In this document: positions 56,201 to 64,000 of the stretch, piece after piece
How the letters are laid out: the number at the start of each line of letters is the position of its first letter
How positions within the stretch are numbered: position 1 is the first letter of the stretch
Assembly (NCBI GenBank): GCA_963971225.1
Contig: OZ020270.1
Span: 1,302,001-1,366,000 of the forward strand
Length of the DNA: 64,000 nt
Reading direction: 5' to 3'
From: Melieria omissa
Taxonomy: Eukaryota; Arthropoda; Insecta; Diptera; Ulidiidae
Program-made: the position numbers and the translations under genes
The notes under the pieces: generated by a model
What the model was told of the DNA's origin: nothing
Database searches by the model: none
What the model saw: the letters and a program-made list of their open reading frames with translations, nothing else

Positions 56201-57055
56201 CAGTCTTGAACGAACGATAGTCGCGAATTTCTCCCAGTTTGCCCTCCTTGGGTTCAAAGGTGGTAATTTGCAAACCACGTCAAAATTGACATCGAAAAGT
56301 ATTCGGTTGTGATCCGAGAAGGAACAGCCGTCCGATACTCTCCAGTTGTCAACCCTAACGTCGTTTGCCTCAGATAGCAAGGTCAAATCAATTACTTCCT
56401 CCCTGACCCTATTCTGAAAGGTGGGCGTGTTGCCCTTATTGCAGATAAATAGAGAAGTGGAAAGAATAAATTGAAAGATGGACTCACCCCTCACGTTGAT
56501 GTCGCTGCTTCCCCATTGCGTATGATGGCCGTTGGCGTCGCAGCCTAGCACCAACGCGTGCCGTTTCGCGCTGGCGAAGCCGACCAGGTCTCGGACCGCC
56601 TGGGATGGTGGGTCCAGCTCCTCGTACGGCAGGTACGCTGACGCCAGAATCAGGCTATGCCTTCCTCTTCGTTCAACCATACCCGCCGTTAGGTCTCCAT
56701 TGCTGTATTGGGAGAGAAGAAATAAATTCATATTATTCTTGACTATTATACAGGCTCGTAACCTACCTTCGGTTGAGGGTTGATATAATTTGTATCGACC
56801 TGACCCCAATCCAGAAATTTTGGATCTTACAATCCACGGTTCCTGAATTAGGGCCACATCGATATCCTCCTCCTCCATGAACCTCATCAAGTCGTGGGTT
56901 GCTGCTTTGGAGTGATGCAAGTTAATTTGCACCACTCGTAGCTGTTCCATCCGTGGCTTGTTCACGGTGACCCGGAAAACGCGCCTTGATTGAACCCAAC
57001 CCGAACTTGATGACGCCCGAGCGCTGAAAGAGGTGAGTGTATGATAGACGATCAA
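53294..57055 (-). CDS. copy C ORF2: endonuclease, RT, RNase H, zinc motif
   Basis: An uninterrupted 1253-residue frame; translation more likely starts at the internal Met (residue 36, near 56950), just upstream of the ORF1 stop, giving about 1218 residues. Endonuclease: VVQINLHHSKAAT, ALIQEPW, GCDANGHHTQWGS (about 170) and SFSDHNRI (about 248). RT: YKSAGPDGIIPAML, AFLDIEGAFNNV, TRGTPQGGVLSPLLW, YADDIVIM (about 700). RNase H: FTDGSKTGDGTGAG (about 970), VPGHSNIEGNEQADELAR. C-terminus: CRSCGDEDAVESVEHLLCHC (about 1181). All catalytic motifs are present. It nicks target DNA and reverse-transcribes its RNA at the nick. Confidence 0.95.
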   Translation of the reverse strand: MIVYHTLTSFSARASSSSGWVQSRRVFRVTVNKPRMEQLRVVQINLHHSKAATHDLMRFMEEEDIDVALIQEPWIVRSKISGLGSGRYKLYQPSTEGRLRACIIVKNNMNLFLLSQYSNGDLTAGMVERRGRHSLILASAYLPYEELDPPSQAVRDLVGFASAKRHALVLGCDANGHHTQWGSSDINVRGESIFQFILSTSLFICNKGNTPTFQNRVREEVIDLTLLSEANDVRVDNWRVSDGCSFSDHNRILFDVNFDVVCKLPPLNPRRANWEKFATIVRSRLRPKRFAPATDKRAIENSVELLTGTLNAAFKSSCTVSRVKRKHSDSWWNPELRLLRQETRRLFNRAKLSGETRDWNAYRSSFNAFKKAICKAKRESWRTFCESIDCVNEASRLRKVLSKQHCALSCIRKPDGSWTESSEDSLVALMEAHFPQCHVPIDSDNLPEQLGTTTPPEAVAKIVDKDKVEWAIRSFDPYKSAGPDGIIPAMLQQAGDCILQPLVNIFKGCLLGNVVPKQWREVKVVFIPKAGKPSHTTAKDYRPISLSSFLLKTLERLLDRYIRDNRGLASELCNAQHAYLQGRSVDSALHSVVAPIENSLALREYTMAAFLDIEGAFNNVTTEAIIEALRAHSVESFVIDWVGTMLQDRIINSTIGPASIRRRATRGTPQGGVLSPLLWLLVVDEILKVFQRRRIRIVAYADDIVIMIHGKFLPTISELMESSLADLAAWARDNGLGINPKKTELVLFTKKTKIQEFALPCVDGHPLKLSKEAKYLGIILDSKLSWKRNIEERMKKGFNALYACRGAFGKKWGLKPYIVHWMYTAVIRPIITYGSHVWWPAIDKKSNRSNLEKVQRLATLAITGAAKSAPRMALELFLHLPPVDLFVKASAAKTILRLRESNQLKPGNYGHSSILNALMTSSTGQGLLGKATDFLVKRSDCKLKIPIDYPSRDNWQQPEVEDSAGVYFTDGSKTGDGTGAGVYCETQNVYWSYRLPDYCSVFQSEVFAIMKAAEHIKHTALSAAVICVDSQAALKAIESTVVKSKVVLDCRKALDGIRQCRVRLCWVPGHSNIEGNEQADELARAGSAMPASEAVNAVLPPISAMMGSIGEWLTRATNRAWTSRCDCRIARTLWPALNARKTKSLLLLDKHAVRMVTGVITGHCAIGVMLCKWRLATDDLCRSCGDEDAVESVEHLLCHCPSLQGRRLQTLGARFFDGLAEVADAQITDLHNFLAKTKWFPKDPAWIYRDPNR

Positions 57056-58451
57056 TAGCGATCGTCAAATCATTTCCCACTCCATTCTTGCTCTTCGCAT
57101 TCGTTAGAACTCTCCAACTCTGGACCGCCAGTTCCTTGTTTTGTACGCCTATAACCTTCAGCACGGATTCGGCCTCCGGCACCGGGGGCGGTATCCATAC
57201 TGAGACTATAGGCCTCAAAGGGAGAATGGATCGGGAGATGACCTCTAACTTGGCACCCGGCCAGAGTTCGCCCAGGCCACCGATTGCGGAACGGATGAAA
57301 TCCAGAGATTTCGTGTTACCGCAGCCGATGACCTTGACGCCTCTCTGCCAGCCCGCTCCGTCGAAGATGGTCTCCTCACCATCAGCCCGAACTATGGCAT
57401 CCAAAATCTTCGATTCAACAAGCAGCCAGTTGGCGGCCGAAATTTTCCCATCGGGGTCGTTCCGGTCAATAACGGCTGCCTGCAACTCGTTGGGGACGGA
57501 AAAACTAGTAGACTGGTAGGTCTTAGGTTTTTTCGCCTCTTTCTGAGTCTCTTCACCGGATCTGGCCCTCTTGGCAGCTTTGCCAGCCTTAGAGGTAGAC
57601 GAAGCTGCTTCCGAGGTGCCGTCCCCGGTGATGGTCGGCTTTTTTGCCCTTTTGGCGGCTTGAACGGCAGCAGCCGCAGTTTTGCCAGCGGCTGCTGCTG
57701 TAATTCCGCCGACGGCAGGAACTACGCCGGCTGGGTCCTTAGCGGCCTTGCCACTAGGTGGCTTGTTGGCTGCAACGTGGACTGCCGTCGCGTTCCCCCC
57801 TGCGGCGGGAGCTGCCTTAGAGCTTGTCGGGGCCTCAGGTTCCCCTGGTTCCACCGGTCCAACTGTTGCCGTTTTCTTCCCGAATTTTGCAACAATCTTT
57901 TGGTGTTTCTTGATGAGAACCTTTTCCCTGTTGGTCAAGGACGACGGTTCCACCAAGCTCATTTTTCGGAGATACTGAGCTGAGCATTTGTAAGCCTTGC
58001 GGGCTTTTTGCTCAGCGGTTCTCTCCGCAGCTTTTGTCTCCTTCGGAGGGTCACCCAGCAAGGTGGCTTCCAGATCGGGGTCCAGTGTATCGATGCTGCT
58101 ACCCTGTGATAAGGTAATAGCCTCATCGTCGGTGGCAGCACCGATACGCAGACCGCACAATCTGGAGCCTATGTCTAGGCCCTCCTCATTCGACGGTAAG
58201 GCTGGTTGTCGCTGAAACGACATTGCCTTCTTCCCAGTAGCATTAGTAGACTGCGTGACCTGGGGTCCCGCCACACAGCCTGAGAAGTTGCTTGATCTCG
58301 ACGCCAGGTGGCCTTCTCGCTCACCACCTACCGCCGGTACTGGGGATCCGACTCCCTGCACCGTAACAGTCAATTCTTTCTCAGCCACCTCAGACGGACG
58401 AAAGACACCTCTTCCCTGTGGGATTTCTTTTGAGTCTGCCATCCCACGCAC
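56922..58451 (-). CDS. copy C ORF1 protein
   Basis: A 509-residue frame from the ATG complementary to 58449-58451. The N-terminal two-thirds are Ala/Lys/Thr-rich and low in complexity, with a basic stretch (KAAKRARSGEETQKEAKKPK). The C-terminal region (VIDRNDPDGKISAANWLLVE and FDGAGWQRGVKVIGCGN) is the same domain as in copies A and B. It likely packages the element's RNA. It overlaps ORF2 in a different frame. Confidence 0.85.
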   Translation of the reverse strand: MRGMADSKEIPQGRGVFRPSEVAEKELTVTVQGVGSPVPAVGGEREGHLASRSSNFSGCVAGPQVTQSTNATGKKAMSFQRQPALPSNEEGLDIGSRLCGLRIGAATDDEAITLSQGSSIDTLDPDLEATLLGDPPKETKAAERTAEQKARKAYKCSAQYLRKMSLVEPSSLTNREKVLIKKHQKIVAKFGKKTATVGPVEPGEPEAPTSSKAAPAAGGNATAVHVAANKPPSGKAAKDPAGVVPAVGGITAAAAGKTAAAAVQAAKRAKKPTITGDGTSEAASSTSKAGKAAKRARSGEETQKEAKKPKTYQSTSFSVPNELQAAVIDRNDPDGKISAANWLLVESKILDAIVRADGEETIFDGAGWQRGVKVIGCGNTKSLDFIRSAIGGLGELWPGAKLEVISRSILPLRPIVSVWIPPPVPEAESVLKVIGVQNKELAVQSWRVLTNAKSKNGVGNDLTIAIDRLSYTHLFQRSGVIKFGLGSIKARFPGHREQATDGTATSGAN

Positions 58452-58705
58452 AAAAAGACTCGGACTCGACCGCCCCTAACATGGGGAAAACAGACGTCGT
58501 TGTGTGCCGCCCCTAACCTGGGGAACAGACGCACACCGGGTAGGTCTTAGTTGTTGCTCCTCGACCGGCCTGCCTAACTTGGGTACCCCTGTCAGGAGAC
58601 AGCGCAATTGCTGCCTCCGGTCAGTATAGTCCGGTGAATCATCGCTAACGTAAGCCCCCACACCACGACAAGGTGCCTACCCGAGTGGGGGTAATCCAGA
58701 GATAG

Positions 58706-59727
58706 TAAACGCTATATATTGTGAGCTGCCGATATTGGCGCGTATTCAACATAGGCTAGTCGAACTATTTCCCACAGCGACATTTAGACACACAAATAGA
58801 CTAGTAACGGACATTTTTATCCAGAGGAACAGAGAGAGATAATAATAACGGAGCATAATAGGGCTCATAGAGCCGCTCAGGAGAACGTAAAGCAGGTCCT
58901 ACAGGACTATTTCTTTCCAAAAAATGACTAAGTTGGCCAAGGAGGTAACTACGAACTGCAAAAATCTGTTCACAAGCCAAGTACCAAAGGCGTCCAAAGC
59001 AGCAAGAAATTGGCGAAACACCAATACCTTCGTACGCGGGAGAAATCCTTCATATAGACTTATTTTCAACGGACAAGAAACACTTCTTAACATGTATCGA
59101 CAAATTTTCCAAATTTGCCGTAGTTCAACCGATTTCGTCATGCGCCATATAGATGTGAAATCTCCAATTTTACAGCTCATGAATATATTCCCTAAAGCAA
59201 GGTGGGTTTTTTGTGATAATGAAAAGTCACTAAATTCTCAAACCATCAAAAGTCTTCTACATAGTCACTTTGGAGTGGAGGTAGCTAATGCCCCACCACT
59301 TCATAGTACCTCTAACGGGCAGGTAGAAAGATTCCATAGTACGCTCTTGGAAATCGCGAGATGCGTAAAACTCCAAAAACAGCTCAGCGATACAGTCGAT
59401 TTATTACTACTAGCGATCATAGAATATAATAAAACAATCCATTCAGTCACAAATAAGAAACCCTCAGACATAATTCATTCGGCCCCCTCAGAATTAAAGT
59501 GTGAAATTAAAAACCGAATACAGAACGCACAGGCCACCCAGCTGGAGGGTCATAATAAAAATAGGTGCAACAGAACCTTCAATGTGGGGGATAGGGTAAT
59601 GGTAAAGACAAACAGGAGGTTAGGAAATAAACTAACACCGGTGTATGTGGAAGAAATCGTTGAAGCGGATTTGGGGACAACCGTTCTCATTAAAGGGAGG
59701 GTGGTCCATAAGAACAACCTAAGATAA
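58706..59727 (+). pseudogene. Errantivirus-type integrase, frame-broken
   Basis: It continues pol after copy C. An HHCC-like zinc region lies near 58855-58965, broken near the second Cys. The core has FCDNEKSLNSQTIKSLLHSH (second Asp) and STSNGQVERFHSTLLEIARC (Glu) in the frame 58924-59727, while the first Asp (near 59060) is in another frame. At least two shifts break it. The C-terminal part (FNVGDRVMVKTNRRL) is normal. Confidence 0.85.
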
Positions 59728-59835
59728 AAGTATTGAGGAATTTCGTAATTAGCACAGAACTGTAATTGATATTCATATCCATTATCCTTTCGTTTCTAAA
59801 TATATTGTTTTTCTGGCATCAGGTCGTTATTAACA

Positions 59836-61257
59836 TTGTCCCTCGTCGTAACGGCTGCGACCGCAAGAATCAGCGATTACTCTCACCTGCAGTATATCCC
59901 GATCATAGATGGGGACGTTATAGTCTGGAAAGATTACGGATATCTCCGTCACACGACGAACCTCTCCTTGTACTCGGAAATTATGGAAGATGCCGCGAAC
60001 CTAACAAACTTCTTCCCGCAATCCCCTATGAGGAAAATTTTGGACGTAGACATACGACATGTAAATGCTCTTTTGGCAAACCCCGACATTCACCACAGGC
60101 ACGCACGAAGCATAAATTTCCTAGGTACAGCACTAAAAGTAATTGCTGGAACCCCGGACTTCGACGACTTCGAAGAAGTACGATTTAAACAGGGTCAGCT
60201 GATAGAGTCAAATAATAGGCAGATCGAAATTAACACAAAAACGCAAGCCCAAATCAATAAGTTAACAAACACTGTGAATTCAATATTAGCTAATAGTAAA
60301 AAGGAACAAATTGATACTGGTCATTTATATGAGACCCTATTAGCAAGAAATAGAATTATCGCTACCGAATTGCAGAATGTGATGACCTCAATATCTTTCG
60401 CAAAAGTAAATTTGATTAACCCGGCCATTTTAGATAATGACGATCTAGAGATTCTCATGAATGAACATTTCACAAATATTAGCGTATCAGAAATAATGAA
60501 TGTTGCTAGAGTTAAGGTTTTACAGAATAATTATATTTTACACTTTGTAATCCAATATCCTAAGCCTAAGACTATTTGTAAGAAAATTTGCGTTTTCCCC
60601 GTCCCCCGCTCCGGAAAAATCATGCATCTCGCAGGCAGTAACATTGTGGCCAAATGCGGCAACCAAGCATACGCAGTCGTTGAGTGTAGCACCACGGTAA
60701 TATCTACGTTCTGCAGGAAGTCACCGAACACGACGTTGGTTTCTAGCCATCTTGACCCTCTGGTGGTCATTGACGATGGCATCATTATCATCAACAACTC
60801 AACTGCAACCGTTGAGGAGAATAACCGGACCAAAAGGACGGTCACCGGCACGTTCCTAGTGATGTTCGACGGCGACATAAAAATAAACGGTTCAGTATTC
60901 GTTAATCGGAATAATATTTTGAAGAGAGAAGCTGGCACGCCACTGGCATCCTTGATAAACATTACGGAACATCAAGAAATCCTGAGTCTGTCCTTTTTAC
61001 ATGAGATGAATGAAAGAAACTTACCTTACATCAGCGAACTCCGAACACAAGTGAAAATCCACCCAGCCTTAGCAGGATTTGGTGCCTGCATCCTTTTCGC
61101 AGTCTGCGGCATGGCTATTCTATTAGTCCAGCGCCGAAAGAGAAGACACGAGCTCAATACAATCCAGGCTGCTGTGCGAGCGGCAACCGGGAAGCCCGAG
61201 GACGGCCTTCACTTAAGCGAGGGAGGAGTTAGCGTAAGAGCGAACCCGCCTGAGTAG
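59836..61257 (+). CDS. env: Errantivirus-type envelope protein
   Basis: A 473-codon frame with no internal stop. The frame has no ATG at its start: it opens at 59800 and runs through a hydrophobic, signal-like stretch (LLTLSLVVTAATA). A splice-acceptor-like TTTTTCTGGCATCAG ends at 59822, so the start codon probably comes from an upstream exon. A furin-type site (RHAR, near residue 91) precedes a hydrophobic stretch, a membrane segment lies near the C-terminus (ACILFAVCGMAILLVQ), and a basic cytoplasmic tail follows. Such proteins mediate membrane fusion in errantiviruses. The stop is inside the 3' LTR. Confidence 0.88.
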   Translation: MSLVVTAATARISDYSHLQYIPIIDGDVIVWKDYGYLRHTTNLSLYSEIMEDAANLTNFFPQSPMRKILDVDIRHVNALLANPDIHHRHARSINFLGTALKVIAGTPDFDDFEEVRFKQGQLIESNNRQIEINTKTQAQINKLTNTVNSILANSKKEQIDTGHLYETLLARNRIIATELQNVMTSISFAKVNLINPAILDNDDLEILMNEHFTNISVSEIMNVARVKVLQNNYILHFVIQYPKPKTICKKICVFPVPRSGKIMHLAGSNIVAKCGNQAYAVVECSTTVISTFCRKSPNTTLVSSHLDPLVVIDDGIIIINNSTATVEENNRTKRTVTGTFLVMFDGDIKINGSVFVNRNNILKREAGTPLASLINITEHQEILSLSFLHEMNERNLPYISELRTQVKIHPALAGFGACILFAVCGMAILLVQRRKRRHELNTIQAAVRAATGKPEDGLHLSEGGVSVRANPPE

Positions 61258-61593
61258 CCACGCTGTGCTACGTTGGCGACAGCTGCACCAGTCAACGATC
61301 GGTATGCAGCGGCTACATCGCGCTGACACGGCACTACGTGATTCGCTGGCGACCGCCGTTGGACGGCGAAATAGGATATGCGGCGCAAATAGCTGTGTCA
61401 GCGACAAGCGCCGTCGCCACTGCGAATTACTGCGCGGACCGCGTGAATACAGCGGAGTCAGCAATCCTCCAACTGCGACTGTGACCGCGGGGCTTAGTTT
61501 TAGTTTTAAGTCAACGAGCAGTCTCCAGACGGAGCTCGAATTGTAAAGACCAATAAATACAACATTAAATAATTAATGCAGCACTAAATAATT
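61227..61593 (+). repeat. 3' LTR (367 bp)
   Basis: It begins right after the purine-rich tract GCGAGGGAGG (61217-61226), which serves as the plus-strand primer. It includes CCAATAAATACAAC near its end, a possible polyadenylation signal. The env stop codon (61255-61257) lies inside this LTR. Confidence 0.9.
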
Positions 61594-61900
61594 TGCATAT
61601 GGCGACTTGGGACCTCTGTGGCACATGTCAAATGCGAAGGGGGTACTGGACCGCTTAATACCCAACCGAATACTGTATGCTGGGCAAGTAAGCTGCCACA
61701 TACATTCCGGTGGATACCTTTGAGCATGATCTGCGGGATGAGATCACTGCCAATCACTATATCGATCTCCGCTGACTTGAAGGGGTTTGGATCAGCGAGA
61801 TTTAGCATGGCGAAATTTTTCATATTAGGGTTGTGTATGTGACGAGGTGGGAGCAATTTCGTAAGCTCTTGGAGCAATTGCTTGCACGGGGAGTTTCGTG
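61594..61900 (-). pseudogene. BEL/Pao protease-region fragment
   Basis: The frame 61877-61594 has IDIVIGSDLIPQIMLKG and LLAQHTVFGWVLSGPVPP, typical of the end of the BEL aspartic-protease-like domain. The catalytic Asp segment upstream is missing between this and the gag stop. It is cut by the errantivirus-type element. Confidence 0.75.
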
Positions 61901-63432
61901 CTCGATTGGGGGACTGCCAATGTCAAGAAGCATGTGCTGGATTGCGCATCCGAAAGGGGGGAATGAGTAGCAGAGTTGTTTTTCGTTGGTTTTGGAGCTG
62001 TTGCGACCTGTGGAGTGGTCGAATGTGACCGATTGGGAGATTGACAGAGTTGCGCATTGCCTTTAGGGAAATGAAGCATGGAATGGTGCTTCTTTTGGCA
62101 ATATACGCACGTAAAATTGCTTGTACAATCTTTCGTGAGGTGCGATGTAGCAAGACAATTTACGCAGAGATTGTGCTTCTTAACGTATTTAAGTCGACTC
62201 TGGGGGTTGAGTCTTTTGAAGCTCTGGTAGGTCCGTATGGGATGATTTGCGTTGCAGAGTTTGCACGCGAAGTCCCTTTTTACTTGAGTATAATAAATTA
62301 GTGATTTGTGTGGCCGATTTGGGAGGACATTGGAAGTCAAAGGTTGAGACGGTTTCGACTTAGAAGGGCGAATACTTTGCAGCCGTTCAAGTACCTCATA
62401 TCTGCCGGTCAGGAACTCATCCATTTGCGACCAGGGTGGCAGATCCTTCCGGGATGTCAATGATTGCTCCCATAGAGCAAGTGTCTCTTGGGGCAATTTG
62501 GTACAACATATGTAAACCAATAGCGGATCCCAATTGTCAGTGTCTACGGCCTGAGAATTGAGAACAGACAGACAATTGTTTATTGTGTTTTGGATCTGCT
62601 GTAGTGCCTCACTATTTTCCGTGTGGGCAGGAGCGATATTCAGAAGGGATCGGATTTGAGTATCAATGAGCATGCGTTTATTTTCGAAGCGGGATCTGAG
62701 GGCTTCCCACGCGAGTCCGAAATTCTCATCGGTTAATGCATATTGCTTTACAATAGCACCGGCTTTGCCTTGCGTTTTGTATCGGAGGTGATACAATTTT
62801 TGGGCTGGAGTGAGCTGGGGGTGGTTAATGTAAACCGCGGTAAACATGTCTCGGAAAGACGGCCACTGCTCTTAGCCCCCGAAGAAGGTTTCGGTATCAC
62901 AAGGCGGAACTTGTAGGCAAATGAAGGGGGTATTTGCTGGTTCTAGGGGTCGAACCGGTTCCATATGCGCAGCGGGCTGGGGGCACTGAGTTTGGAGCAT
63001 CTCAATGATGTCCGACATCTGAGCCATGCACAACTCGTACTGGTCTGTGCAGGCGTCGATTTTTTGCCTAGCCGACTCTTTGAAACCGTCGGGCTGGCTG
63101 TTGTCTTCAGCAATGAAGACTGCCTCATGTGCGCACATAAGCCTCTCCCATTGGGCTTGCAAAGTTTTTTGCTTAATTTGGACCAGGGATTTGGTCAAAT
63201 CCTCAATGGGAACCGATGAAAATTGTGTGCATAATAGCACGAGTCTATCGTACTCGAAAGTAAATTTGGCAACACTGGGATGGGTTGCTTTCGGACTAGA
63301 GAGTTTGCAGCGAGTGTTTGGTGGCTCCCGAGTGACAGGAACTGTCAAATGTGCTTTAGATGATTTTGCATATCTGGAGGACGGAGTCTCCATTGTTGCA
63401 CTTTGTAGTTTAGGGGATCGCTCAACGGGCAT
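61825..63432 (-). pseudogene. gag: BEL/Pao Gag
   Basis: Leftward from about 63432 the N-terminal part has IEDLTKSLVQIKQKTLQAQW and ends at a nonsense codon near 62873, right after CDTETFFGG. The frame continues without shift as WPSFRDMFTAVYINHPQLT, ALTDENFGLAWEALRSRFEN and a cysteine-rich end with HNLCVNCLATSHLTKDC and FTCVYCQKKHHSMLH. A single stop therefore splits an otherwise open gag. Confidence 0.85.
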
Positions 63433-63499
63433 GTTAATTGGATTGGAAGCTCGACAAAGGGTAAAAAATTTAAATAAGTGTGGAGTATTGGAAAATAGA

Positions 63500-64000
63500 T
63501 GTGTAGTCTAACCGCGTCCGCGCGAATGATAATTGAGTATGGAAAGAGTTGGAAATGGGAAAATTCGTTCAAACGAATTTGAACACTTGTCGAGCAGCAA
63601 ATAAATAAATACATAAAAAATTTTACACTTGTGGGTGTAAATGTGTAGGGAAATATATATGTATGGGTAATAAATAAATGTGAATATGGGAATTGAGCAA
63701 AATTTGTGTATAGGTATGTGTATTGGGAATATGTGTATATGGGGAACAAATAAATGTTTTGTAATTGTAAATGGGTAATAAAAATAAATGTGTATGTATG
63801 TGGGAATTGGGAATGTATGTTAAAATTATTATTATATGTATAACAAATGTGTAGTCAAATATGTATAAAAATTTGTTTTTATTTGTGAAAAAATTTGTGA
63901 TTTTTTTGTATGGGAATGTGAATGTGTGTGAATATACACGTATGTATGTGTATGTGTATAAATTTGTGTGTGTGTATATATATATGTGTTTATAAATATA
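63500..64000 (+). other. AT-rich low-complexity DNA
   Basis: Repeated GTGTATGTATGTGGGAAT-like and TAAATAAATG stretches, ending in TG/TA runs. It could be the BEL leader or LTR. No gene is visible; the open frame on the minus strand is a low-complexity artefact. Confidence 0.5.

Larger units (their letters stand above)
53188..58691 (-). mobile_element. R1/LOA/I-type retrotransposon, copy C, nearly intact
   Basis: A 5.5-kb full-length insertion with a 14-bp duplication TAATCCAGAGATAG (53174-53187 and 58692-58705). Both ORFs are open. It is a different family from copies A and B but has the same plan and the same CCTAA-type 3' tail. The leader (58452-58691) repeats a GCCCCTAACNTGGGG motif. Confidence 0.95.
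48778..61593 (+). mobile_element. Errantivirus-type Gypsy element (gag, pol, env)
   Basis: LTRs start AGTTAGCG and end AAATAATT, flanked by TGCA (48774-48777 and 61594-61597). Order: leader with tandem repeats, gag, pol, env. Like errantiviruses it has env as a third frame and a short primer site. It carries two later insertions (49779-50291 and 53188-58691). Gag and env frames are otherwise open, while pol has several shifts. Confidence 0.92.
47668..64000 (-). mobile_element. BEL/Pao-type LTR element, split
   Basis: It reads leftward. Gag and protease pieces lie at 61594-63432 and degraded pol pieces at about 48230-48777. The DNA at 47668-48200 may be its 3' LTR: it contains AATAAAGACC on the minus strand and TGTACC at the border. 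An errantivirus-type element (48778-61593) is inserted with a TGCA duplication. The right end lies beyond the window or in the AT-rich DNA after 63500. Confidence 0.65.

Noticed and set aside
63345..63749. 134-codon Tyr/Thr-rich frame on the minus strand
   Set aside because: Produced by GTGTAT-type low-complexity DNA upstream of BEL gag.

Overview
The window looks like dipteran insect DNA made almost entirely of transposable elements. The mix (mariner, piggyBac-type TTAA elements, a Helitron-like element, R1/LOA/I-type and CR1-type non-LTR elements, BEL and Gypsy/errantivirus LTR elements, a tRNA-derived SINE) suits a large-genome higher fly, perhaps a tephritid fruit fly. The species call is inference. 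I see no convincing host gene in 64 kb.

Positions 1-33766 are a stack of insertions. A Helitron-like element starts near base 2, and a CTAG-type 3' end lies at about 33766. A mariner element (ends at 12 and 21417, TA duplication) sits near its 5' end. The mariner is split by a CR1-type retrotransposon (552 to about 21208, TAAA tail). That in turn is split by an R1/LOA-type element (copy A, 1144-6551, 12-bp duplication) and by a complete Gypsy element (8572-20944, CATT duplication). Downstream in the Helitron lies a second R1/LOA-type element (copy B, 21524-30810, 11-bp duplication). Copy B carries a 2-kb foldback element that holds a TTAA element that holds a SINE, and also a mariner-family fragment and a piggyBac remnant.

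The Gypsy element is the freshest and most unusual: 3.34-kb LTRs that look almost identical, a perfect 18-nt tRNA-Lys primer site, a Gag that begins with a RING-H2 finger, and Gag and Pol joined by a GGGAAAC slippery site with a stem-loop. The 3' end of its LTR holds two extra degenerate copies of the primer site.

Positions 33767-45000 hold a SINE, an RTE-type retrotransposon broken into two parts, an internally deleted piggyBac, a mariner-family deletion derivative, a decayed Gypsy gag-pro-RT piece and two TTAA elements lying one base apart.

Positions 45003-64000 are a second nest: env remnants of an errantivirus-like element (minus strand), interrupted by two inverted-repeat elements and by a BEL/Pao element (minus strand, about 47668 to past the window end). 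The BEL element is interrupted by an errantivirus-type Gypsy element (48778-61593, TGCA duplication). That one carries a 513-bp hairpin in gag and a nearly intact R1/LOA-type element (copy C, 53188-58691) in pol; its env frame is open while its pol is broken. Comparisons between copies were made by eye.
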